Assembly (NCBI GenBank): GCA_910578255.1
Contig: CAJTQM010000049.1
Coordinates: 240-5,308 of the forward strand
Length of the DNA: 5,069 bases
DNA from: an uncultured Oscillospiraceae bacterium
GTDB lineage: Bacteria > Bacillota > Clostridia > Oscillospirales > Ruminococcaceae
Direction: 5' to 3'
The notes below the pieces were generated by a model. That model was not told the DNA's origin and did not search any database. It saw nothing but the letters and a program-made list of their open reading frames with translations. Positions 1 to 5,069 of the stretch are shown here, piece after piece. The first letter of the stretch is position 1, and the number at the start of each line of letters is the position of its first letter. Both the position numbers and the translations under genes were made by a program.

Positions 1-2
1 TG

Positions 3-806
3 TGCGTCGTTATTTTGACCTCTCTGGGTACCTGGGGACTACCGCAAATGGTTCACAAATTCTACGCTATAAAAAGCGAAAAGGCAATTCAGACCGGTAT
101 GATCGTTTCTACAGCCTTTGCGGTCGTCATCTCCGGCGGATGCTATTTTCTAGGCGGATTCGGCCGACTGTTCGACAATCCTTCTCTTTACAATGATCAG
201 GGTGCTGTGATTTACGACGGCATTATTCCCTTTATGCTCTCGTCTCTGCCGGATATTTTAATCGGCGTGGTAATCGTGTTGGTCCTTTCCGCTTCCATGT
301 CCACGCTATCCTCTTTGGTACTGACCTCCAGTTCAACGCTTACGCTAGATTTTTTAAAGGATAATATTATTAAAAATCTCAGCGAAAAGCGTCAGCTTTT
401 ACTCATGCGGCTGCTGATTGTATTTTTCATTGTTCTTTCAGTCGTGCTGGCGCTGGACCCTCCCACCTTCATCGCCCAATTGATGGGAATTTCGTGGGGA
501 GCGCTGGCCGGAGCATTCCTTGCGCCCTTCCTTTATGGATTGTATTGGAAAGGGGTTACCAAAGCCGCTGTTTGGGCAAGCTTTGCGGCCGGTATCGGAA
601 TAACAGTAACCAACATGATCTGGAATTACATTTCCTCTCCCATCAACGCCGGCGCAATTGCGATGATTGCCGGACTGATCGTCGTCCCGGCTGTCAGCCT
701 GGTAACGCCCAAGATGAAAAAAGAAAAAACAGACGAGATCTTCGCCTGTTACGAAGAAGCGGTCACCGTGAAGAGAAAAACCGCTTTGCCTGTTGAAGAA
801 AAATAG
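3..806 (+). CDS. Sodium:solute symporter (SSS family), C-terminal 267 residues
   Basis: This is the 3' part of an inner-membrane secondary transporter of the SSS/PutP family, which couples Na+ entry to uptake of a solute. The frame is open from base 3 to a TAG at 804-806, so the start is outside the window; a TTG at 15 is internal. Seen: a GTWGLPQMVHKFYAIKS segment near residues 10-25, typical of the loop after the core helix in this family, then six hydrophobic stretches at roughly residues 33-53, 74-104, 132-151, 156-182, 188-207 and 216-234, and a charged tail of about 33 residues. The segment SASMSTLSSLVLTSSSTLT (about 96-114) aligns with the PutP helix carrying the Na2-site Ser-Thr pair; the pair here is S100-T101, codons 300-305. 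The substrate cannot be told from this half; proline, pantothenate and other solutes are possible. A second in-frame TAG follows the first at 807-809. The gene converges on ileS. Confidence 0.93.
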   Translation, partial: CVVILTSLGTWGLPQMVHKFYAIKSEKAIQTGMIVSTAFAVVISGGCYFLGGFGRLFDNPSLYNDQGAVIYDGIIPFMLSSLPDILIGVVIVLVLSASMSTLSSLVLTSSSTLTLDFLKDNIIKNLSEKRQLLLMRLLIVFFIVLSVVLALDPPTFIAQLMGISWGALAGAFLAPFLYGLYWKGVTKAAVWASFAAGIGITVTNMIWNYISSPINAGAIAMIAGLIVVPAVSLVTPKMKKEKTDEIFACYEEAVTVKRKTALPVEEK

Positions 807-818
807 TAGCTACTGGAT

Positions 819-857
819 AGAAAAACCGCCCCGCTTTTTTAGCAGGGCGGTTTTTCT
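819..857. terminator. Bidirectional intrinsic terminator between the symporter gene and ileS
   Basis: The left arm 819-834 (AGAAAAACCGCCCCGC) pairs with the right arm 842-857 (GCAGGGCGGTTTTTCT) with a single C/A mismatch and a 7-nt loop. The GC core is flanked by an A-tract on the left and a T-tract on the right, so the hairpin reads as an intrinsic terminator from both strands. It lies 13 nt after the symporter stop and about 70 nt after the ileS stop, as expected for a shared terminator between convergent genes. Confidence 0.9.
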
Positions 858-928
858 GACTGAAATTTTTAAATAGATTTTCATCTGGAACGGCTCGAAA
901 CCGTTGGTGCACCGAAGGAGGATTTTCC

Positions 929-3900
929 CTACATCTGCTTAACGCCAAACGTCACCTCTTCGCTGTTGATATCCCATGTCTTGGAATATCCGTCCATTTT
1001 CCCCAGTTCCAACAGATCGGCCAAGGTATCGTTTTCTATAACCGACAGATTTTTTTGCATGATCCGGCCGATTTTTTCACTGCCCTGGACATAAACCGCA
1101 ATGTGATCCATCACGTTAAAACCGGCCTCTTTGCGCATGGTTTGCAGCTTGCTGATAATTTCCCGCACGAAGCCTTCCTCCACAAGCTCATCGGTCAGCG
1201 ATGTGTCAATCGCAACCGTCACGCCGCCGTCCTCAACAGAAAAATACTGCTCGGACCGGGTCATTTCGATCAGCAGGTCCTCCGGCGCTAGCTGGATTTC
1301 ACCGATAGAAAGCGTAAGCTTCAGCACGCCGGAGCCGTCCAACTCTTTTTTGGCGGCACTGCCGTCCAACCCGGATAAGGCGGCGCGGATTTCGCCCAAC
1401 ATCTTCCCATATTTCGGCCCCACCGTTTTTAGCTGCGGTTTAAAGCTGTAAGAGGTAAAGGCGGACACATCTTCGGTAAATTCAACCGACTTGATATTCA
1501 ACTCATCCTCAATGATCTTTTTATAAAATTCCCCGATCTCCTCTTGCGCCTTGACATACATTTTGGCCAGAGGTTGCCGGTTTTTAATTGCCGCGCCGTT
1601 TCTGGCTGCACGGCCTAAAACCACGACTTTTAAGACGGTATCCATATCGTCTTCCAGCTTCTGGTTTATCATTTTTTCGTCCGCCTGTGGATAACGGCAC
1701 AGATGGACGCTTTCAGGTGCAGAAGGATCCAAGCTGCAAACCAAGTTTCGATAAATACTTTCCGCCATAAACGGAATCATCGGCGCTGCCAGCTTAGAGA
1801 CGGTGACCAGCGCAGTATATAGCGTCATGTAAGCGTTGATTTTATCCTGCGGCATGCCCTTGACCCAAAACCGTTCCCGGCTGCGGCGGACATACCAGTT
1901 GCTCAAATCATCCACAAAATCCTGCAATGCGCGGGCTGCTTCTGGAATTCGATACTGGCCCAGATGTCCGTCCACCTGCTGAATCAGCGTGTTCATTTTC
2001 GATAAAAGCCAGCGGTCCATCACCGACAGCTTATCATACTCCAAGCTGTACTGGGTCGCGTCAAAATCGTCAATATTGGCATACAACACAAAGAAAGCAT
2101 AGGTATTCCACAACGTCCCCATAAATTTGCGCTGCCCCTCTTTTACCGCTTTGTCGTGGAAGCGGCTGGGAAGCCAAGGGGCGGAGTTGCTGTAAAAATA
2201 CCAGCGGATCGCATCGGCGCCATAGGTGGCCAGCGCTTCAAACGGGTCCACGGCATTGCCCTTGGACTTTGACATCTTCTGGCCGTTTTCATCCTGTACC
2301 AGGCCCAGGACCACCACATTGCGGTAAGGCGCTTTATTAAACAAAAGGGTCGAAATCGCCAGCAGAGAATAAAACCAGCCGCGGGTCTGGTCAACGGCTT
2401 CGGAAATAAAGTCCGCCGGAAACTGCTCTTCGAACAGCTTTTGATTTTCGAACGGATAATGATGCTGGGCAAAGGGCATGGAACCGGAATCAAACCAGCA
2501 GTCAATTACTTCCGGGACCCTCTTCATCTGCTTGCCGCACTGAGGACAGGTGATGGTCACCTCGTCGATGAAGGGACGGTGCAATTCGATCTTTTCCGGG
2601 CAATTGGGCGACATTTCTTTTAGTTCCGCAATACTGCCCACTGAATGCCGGTGTCCGCACTCGCATTCCCAGATATTTAAAGGGGTACCCCAATAGCGGT
2701 TACGGCTGATTCCCCAATCCTGAACGTTTTCCAGCCAATCGCCAAAACGGCCTTTTCCAATGCTCTCGGGAATCCAGTTGACTGTGTTGTTGTTGCGGAT
2801 TAGGTCTTTTTTCACTGCGGTCATTTTAATAAACCAGGAATCTCTTGCATAGTAGATCAGCGGCGTACCGCAGCGCCAGCAGTGGGGATAGCTGTGCTCG
2901 AAGGAAGGCGCGTCGAACAAAAGTCCGCGTTTTTCCAAATCCACCAGAATTGGCTTATCCGCATCTTTACAAAAGGTTCCAGCCCAGGACGTTTCTTTTG
3001 TCATCTGACCCTTGGCGTCCACCAGCTGGACAAACGGCAGATCGTAGTGGCGGCCCACATTGGCGTCGTCTTCACCGAACGCGGGGGCAATGTGTACAAT
3101 GCCGGTACCGTCGGTGGTTGTGACATAGGTGTCGCTGGTCACATACCAGCATTTTTTATCAGGCTTTACAAAGTTAAACAGCGGCTCGTATTCTTTATAT
3201 TCCAGTTCCTTTCCGGTATAGCGCTCCAAAATTTTGTATTCGCCCTTTAAGACTGTATCCGCCAGTTCCTCTGCCAGATAATAAACCTTCTCATCATTTT
3301 TCACCTTGACGTAGGTCACATCCGGATGGACACACAACGCCACGTTGGACGGAAGCGTCCAGGGAGTGGTGGTCCAAGCGAGAAAATAAGCGTCCTCCCC
3401 TTTCACTTTAAAGCGCACAATAGCGGAACGCTCCTTCACGTCCTTATATCCCTGGGCTACCTCATGGCTGGACAAAGGGGTTCCGCAGCGCGGGCAGTAC
3501 GGAACGATCTTAAAACCCTTGTACAAAAGTCCCTTCTCCCAAATCTGCTTTAACGCCCACCACTCGGACTCAATAAAATCATTGTCATAGGTCACATAAG
3601 GATGCTCCATGTCCGCCCAAAAGCCGACGGTCCCGGAAAAATCCTCCCACATGCCTTTGTATTTCCAGACGCTCTCTTTACACTTTTCGATAAACGGCTC
3701 CAGGCCGTATTCTTCAATCTGCTCTTTTCCGTCCAGGCCCAACAGTTTTTCCACTTCCAGTTCTACCGGGAGGCCATGGGTATCCCACCCGGCTTTTCGA
3801 GGGACCTTGTAATCCTTCATCGTCTGATATCGGGGAATCATATCCTTGATGGCGCGGGTCAGCACATGGCCGATATGCGGCTTGCCGTTGGCTGTAGGGG

Positions 3901-4045
3901 GACCGTCGTAGAAAGTATAAGCTTCCCCTTCCTTCCGGCTGTCGACACTCTTTTCAAAAATCTGATTTTCCTGCCAGAACTTTTCCACCGCTTTTTCCCG
4001 GTCCACAAAATTCATATCGGTGGACACCTTTTCGTATCTGCTCAT
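929..4045 (-). CDS. ileS: Isoleucyl-tRNA synthetase, type 2 (eukaryote-like)
   Basis: This cytoplasmic class I enzyme charges tRNA-Ile with isoleucine using ATP and hydrolyses mischarged valine. The protein has 1038 residues, full length for type 2 IleRS (about 1030-1050; type 1 is near 920-940). Seen: catalytic GPPTANGKPHIGH with HIGH at residues 57-60 (codons 3877-3866); CP1 editing domain at about 200-390, with the threonine-rich AWTTTPWTLPSN at 223-234 and GTGIVHIAPAFGEDD at 313-327; KMSKS at 590-594 (codons 2278-2264); and a helical anticodon-binding region from about 640 with NWYVRRSRERFW at 716-727. Cysteine pairs 184/187, 389/392, 461/463 and 500/503 look like two zinc knuckles, as known in type 2 enzymes; the C-terminal Cys4 finger of type 1 is absent. 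The ATG at 4045 is chosen because GGGAGG lies 9 nt upstream and homology starts at once. Expression is controlled by the T-box leader upstream. Type 2 enzymes are usually mupirocin-tolerant; the canonical HIGH argues against the hyper-resistant form with a swapped motif. Confidence 0.98.
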   Translation of the reverse strand: MSRYEKVSTDMNFVDREKAVEKFWQENQIFEKSVDSRKEGEAYTFYDGPPTANGKPHIGHVLTRAIKDMIPRYQTMKDYKVPRKAGWDTHGLPVELEVEKLLGLDGKEQIEEYGLEPFIEKCKESVWKYKGMWEDFSGTVGFWADMEHPYVTYDNDFIESEWWALKQIWEKGLLYKGFKIVPYCPRCGTPLSSHEVAQGYKDVKERSAIVRFKVKGEDAYFLAWTTTPWTLPSNVALCVHPDVTYVKVKNDEKVYYLAEELADTVLKGEYKILERYTGKELEYKEYEPLFNFVKPDKKCWYVTSDTYVTTTDGTGIVHIAPAFGEDDANVGRHYDLPFVQLVDAKGQMTKETSWAGTFCKDADKPILVDLEKRGLLFDAPSFEHSYPHCWRCGTPLIYYARDSWFIKMTAVKKDLIRNNNTVNWIPESIGKGRFGDWLENVQDWGISRNRYWGTPLNIWECECGHRHSVGSIAELKEMSPNCPEKIELHRPFIDEVTITCPQCGKQMKRVPEVIDCWFDSGSMPFAQHHYPFENQKLFEEQFPADFISEAVDQTRGWFYSLLAISTLLFNKAPYRNVVVLGLVQDENGQKMSKSKGNAVDPFEALATYGADAIRWYFYSNSAPWLPSRFHDKAVKEGQRKFMGTLWNTYAFFVLYANIDDFDATQYSLEYDKLSVMDRWLLSKMNTLIQQVDGHLGQYRIPEAARALQDFVDDLSNWYVRRSRERFWVKGMPQDKINAYMTLYTALVTVSKLAAPMIPFMAESIYRNLVCSLDPSAPESVHLCRYPQADEKMINQKLEDDMDTVLKVVVLGRAARNGAAIKNRQPLAKMYVKAQEEIGEFYKKIIEDELNIKSVEFTEDVSAFTSYSFKPQLKTVGPKYGKMLGEIRAALSGLDGSAAKKELDGSGVLKLTLSIGEIQLAPEDLLIEMTRSEQYFSVEDGGVTVAIDTSLTDELVEEGFVREIISKLQTMRKEAGFNVMDHIAVYVQGSEKIGRIMQKNLSVIENDTLADLLELGKMDGYSKTWDINSEEVTFGVKQM

Positions 4046-4054
4046 CCGATTTTA

Positions 4055-4060
4055 CCTCCC
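4055..4060 (-). promoter_or_regulatory. Ribosome binding site of ileS
   Basis: The minus strand reads GGGAGGT with 9 nt between the GGGAGG core and the ATG at 4045. This near-consensus Shine-Dalgarno sequence fixes the ileS start. It lies downstream of the leader terminator, outside the hairpin, so control looks transcriptional (attenuation) and not by hiding the RBS. Confidence 0.85.
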
Positions 4061-4088
4061 AATACTCCGATTTTTCGATATGGAAAAC

Positions 4089-4122
4089 AAAAAAGCCTTC
4101 GTCCCGCGAACAGGACGAAGGC
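4089..4122 (-). terminator. Intrinsic terminator of the ileS T-box leader
   Basis: On the minus strand GCCTTCGTCCTG (4122-4111) pairs over 12 positions, including one T-G wobble, with CGGGACGAAGGC (4106-4095) around a TTCG tetraloop. Six T residues follow directly (4094-4089). This is a strong rho-independent terminator about 43 nt before the ileS start, and its left arm overlaps the antiterminator. Confidence 0.93.
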
Positions 4123-4141
4123 GCACTTCGCTTAACCACCT
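4118..4141 (-). promoter_or_regulatory. T-box antiterminator core (AGGTGG element, UGGU bulge)
   Basis: The minus strand reads AGGTGGTTAAGCG from 4141. TGGT at 4138-4135 is complementary to the ACCA end of tRNA-Ile (discriminator A). The 7-nt bulge TGGTTAA is followed by a small GCG/CGC hairpin at 4131-4121, and the next bases (CTT, 4120-4118) can pair back weakly to the AGG. These same bases belong to the left arm of the terminator, so the two structures exclude each other. The usual bulge is UGGNACC; here the last three bases are TAA. Confidence 0.8.
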
Positions 4142-4333
4142 ATTGCTCCATACCAACATATGTGCTTTCGATAACGGTGAAATACCGGCAAGGCTTAATC
4201 GACAATCTTTCAGCCTGCGACTCAAGAGGGATATTCTGCCAAAAACGACTCGCACCGGGCTCTCACTCTCCCCGGCTCGCTTTGCCTTTTGTTTAAGGCC
4301 TACTGGCTCTATCAACGTCTTTGATACTTCTAC

Positions 4334-4362
4334 TCTATATCATATTTTTGCGAAAAAGTCAA
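4334..4362 (-). promoter_or_regulatory. Sigma-A type promoter of ileS
   Basis: The minus strand has TTGACT (4362-4357, five of six to the -35 consensus), a 17-nt spacer, and TATAGA (4339-4334) as the -10 box. The predicted start near 4327 gives a leader of about 280 nt to the ileS ATG, which suits a T-box. The promoter lies about 50 nt after the stop of the upstream minus-strand gene, so ileS is probably transcribed independently of it. Confidence 0.8.
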
Positions 4363-4411
4363 TAACAATCGGCAAAAGAAAAAATTTTCCCTATACGCCA
4401 GGCACTGCTCT

Positions 4412-4849
4412 CTAAGACAAAAAGCGCCGCAGGCCGTTGGCCATATGCTGCTCGATTTTGACCAACTCCTCGGAGATTTCGATGCTTTCTCGGTCAGCGT
4501 CCTTATACTGATTTTGATATTTGCTGATGGATTTCACACCCATATTGCATCCGTCGATCATTAAATTGGCAATCTGCGATACCGAACCGTCCGCCAAAAG
4601 CTTGACACTGGTGACAACCTTGGCCATGGTTTTAGCGGCGGTCTTTGGTTCTTGTGTGGCAACACCGTTGGCTGAAAGCATCGCGTGCAGTTCCTCTCCG
4701 TATTCTTCATGCTTATGGATATAATTTTCCAAAAGCCGTTTGAGTTTTTCCTCTTTGATGTCGTCCAGTACGTTTCGAATGTTACTGACAGCCATTTTAC
4801 TGCCGCTATTGCATTCCCGCAGCAGTTCAATTGAATCGGAATTTTTCAT
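4412..4849 (-). CDS. DUF2383-like four-helix protein of unknown function
   Basis: This small soluble protein of 145 residues has no signal peptide and no membrane segment. It is rich in Glu, Lys, Leu, Ala and Met and reads as amphipathic helices at about residues 4-30, 32-61, 70-87 and 90-116, with a further charged helix at 117-140, consistent with a ferritin-like or four-helix bundle. The pattern of a conserved Glu-Cys-Asn-Ser-Gly near 12-16, His-rich HKHEEYGEELH at 45-55, and GCNMGVKSISKY at 100-111 recalls DUF2383-type proteins; this family call is from memory of the pattern and is moderate. Two cysteines (C13, C101) and several Glu/His residues are present, but no clear diiron ligand set, so no catalytic or metal-storage role is claimed. 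The ATG at 4849 is supported by AAGGAG 9 nt upstream. The gene runs the same way as ileS but is separated from it by the ileS promoter and leader; no convincing terminator follows its TAG. Confidence 0.88.
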   Translation of the reverse strand: MKNSDSIELLRECNSGSKMAVSNIRNVLDDIKEEKLKRLLENYIHKHEEYGEELHAMLSANGVATQEPKTAAKTMAKVVTSVKLLADGSVSQIANLMIDGCNMGVKSISKYQNQYKDADRESIEISEELVKIEQHMANGLRRFLS

Positions 4850-4858
4850 TGGGGACCT

Positions 4859-4864
4859 CTCCTT
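4859..4864 (-). promoter_or_regulatory. Ribosome binding site of the DUF2383-like gene
   Basis: The minus strand reads AAGGAG with 9 nt to the ATG at 4849. It decides that ATG over the internal ATG codons. Confidence 0.75.
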
Positions 4865-4881
4865 TTTTGTGATCTTATTTT

Positions 4882-4911
4882 ATTGTCCCCTTTTGATGTG
4901 CAGAATATCAA
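4882..4911 (-). promoter_or_regulatory. Candidate promoter of the DUF2383-like gene
   Basis: The minus strand has TTGATA (4911-4906, five of six to TTGACA), an 18-nt spacer, and GACAAT (4887-4882, four of six to TATAAT), giving a short 5' UTR of about 26 nt. An A/T tract lies just upstream. The overlapping string GGGGACAATA (4890-4881) also resembles the -10 element of forespore sigma-F promoters, so the sigma factor is uncertain. Confidence 0.5.
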
Positions 4912-4929
4912 AAAAATTTTTCAGATGAC

Positions 4930-4965
4930 CAATCGTTTCTTTGCCTGCTGTCCCTTTTACGATTG
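4930..4965 (-). repeat. Inverted repeat after the right-edge frame, possibly a weak terminator
   Basis: CAATCGT at 4930-4936 and ACGATTG at 4959-4965 form a perfect 7-bp inverted repeat with a 22-nt spacer. On the minus strand it follows the stop at 4974-4972, and a run of T residues comes 13 nt later (4916-4910). The loop is long and the T-run is not adjacent, so a terminator role is doubtful. Confidence 0.25.
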
Positions 4966-4971
4966 CGGACG

Positions 4972-5067
4972 CTAATCTTTCAGCACGCGAAAACCCATTC
5001 GAAGAAAAAGACGATCCAGCGGTTTAAACAAAACAAGGCAAACCAAGAAATTAGAAATCCCGTGGGT
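4972..5067 (-). CDS. Possible C-terminal end of a membrane protein (partial)
   Basis: A minus-strand frame enters from the right edge and ends at TAG 4974-4972, giving 31 residues. It has a hydrophobic stretch (ISNFLVCLVLF, about residues 4-14) followed by a basic amphipathic tail (KPLDRLFLRMGFRVLKD). This looks like a last transmembrane helix and cytoplasmic end. The helix-then-KPL pattern is reminiscent of the C-terminus of ECF transporter substrate-binding (S) components, but the piece is too short to assign. Another minus-strand frame (5069-4980) is also open and hydrophobic, so even the frame is not certain. Confidence 0.35.
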   Translation of the reverse strand, partial: THGISNFLVCLVLFKPLDRLFLRMGFRVLKD

Positions 5068-5069
5068 GA

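Larger units (their letters stand above)
4089..4327 (-). promoter_or_regulatory. T-box riboswitch leader of ileS (tRNA-Ile sensing)
   Basis: T-box leaders bind their cognate tRNA: the specifier codon pairs with the anticodon, and an uncharged 3' end pairs with the antiterminator bulge and stops the terminator forming. Seen on the minus strand: Stem I lower helix AGAG 4310-4307 pairing with CTCT 4228-4225; the S-turn element AGTA at 4304-4301 opposite GAA at 4236-4234; GGCC 4300-4297 against GGC 4240-4238; specifier ATC (Ile) at 4232-4230 within the loop; a distal hairpin GCCGGG 4276-4271 with CCCGGT 4259-4254 around a purine-rich loop; a likely Stem II with AGGCT 4216-4212 and AGCCT 4195-4191; the T-box bulge TGGT at 4138-4135; then the terminator. 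The neighbouring ATA at 4234-4232 would also be an Ile codon, but ATC fits the common choice for ileS. The 5' end is inferred from the promoter; the distal Stem I fold is not certain. Confidence 0.93.

Noticed and set aside
889..905. Short inverted repeat AACGG/CCGTT after the ileS stop
   Set aside because: Only 5 bp with no adjacent T-run; the strong hairpin at 819-857 is the likelier terminator.
915..922. AAGGAGGA on the plus strand, a perfect Shine-Dalgarno sequence just before the ileS stop
   Set aside because: No ATG, GTG or TTG lies at a suitable distance downstream, and it points into the 3' end of ileS. Taken as chance.
3602..4135. Open plus-strand frame of 177 codons opposite the 5' end of ileS, and other long plus-strand frames across 1055-3553
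   Set aside because: They lie antisense to a certain gene with continuous homology, have no good RBS, and their compositions are frame shadows.
4284..4299. Local hairpin GCCTT/AAGGC in the 5' part of the leader
   Set aside because: It competes with the Stem I pairing around the specifier loop that the T-box pattern supports; it may be a folding alternative but is not listed as a separate element.
4020..4415. Plus-strand open frame of 131 codons across the ileS leader
   Set aside because: The region is fully explained on the minus strand by the T-box, terminator and promoter; the frame shows no recognisable protein features.
4203..4990. Similar 17-mers AATCTTTCAGC..GCGA at about 4204-4220 and 4974-4990, differing at two bases
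   Set aside because: One copy is inside the T-box leader and the other overlaps the 3' end of the right-edge frame; there is no wider similarity or mobile-element context, so chance is the simplest reading.
1..5069. A search for CRISPR arrays, insertion-sequence ends, tRNA genes, toxin-antitoxin pairs or defence genes
   Set aside because: No repeated spacer pattern, transposase motif, cloverleaf or paired small genes were seen on either strand.

Overview
The window suggests a member of the Firmicutes, most likely Clostridia of the Oscillospiraceae/Ruminococcaceae kind. The basis is an isoleucyl-tRNA synthetase gene behind a T-box leader (a mainly Firmicutes device), strong AGGAGG-type ribosome binding sites, U-rich intrinsic terminators, moderate GC content, and a small four-helix protein of a type common in clostridia. 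The family-level placement is inference.

Layout, left to right: (1) positions 3-806, plus strand: the 3' part of a sodium:solute symporter (SSS family) gene whose start lies outside the window. (2) 819-857: a long hairpin with A- and T-tracts on either side, a bidirectional terminator between two convergent genes. (3) 929-4045, minus strand: complete ileS, 1038 codons, encoding a type 2 (eukaryote-like) isoleucyl-tRNA synthetase with a canonical HIGH motif. (4) 4089-4362, minus strand: the ileS regulatory region, with a sigma-A promoter, a T-box leader with an ATC isoleucine specifier and a UGGU acceptor-binding bulge, then an intrinsic terminator. (5) 4412-4849, minus strand: a 145-residue soluble, helical, DUF2383-like protein with its own RBS and a candidate promoter. 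(6) 4972-5067, minus strand: the last 31 codons of an open frame that may be a membrane protein cut by the window edge.

The genes do not look like one functional system. ileS is an independently regulated housekeeping gene: uncharged tRNA-Ile should pair with the leader and allow read-through into the synthetase gene. The symporter and the small helical protein look like ordinary neighbours in separate transcription units. I found no CRISPR array, insertion sequence, tRNA, rRNA or phage signature, and no convincing sign of a new system. The points most worth a second look are the deviant bulge of the T-box, the pairing of a T-box with a type 2 IleRS, and the two alternative readings (sigma-A or forespore sigma) of the promoter before the small helical gene.
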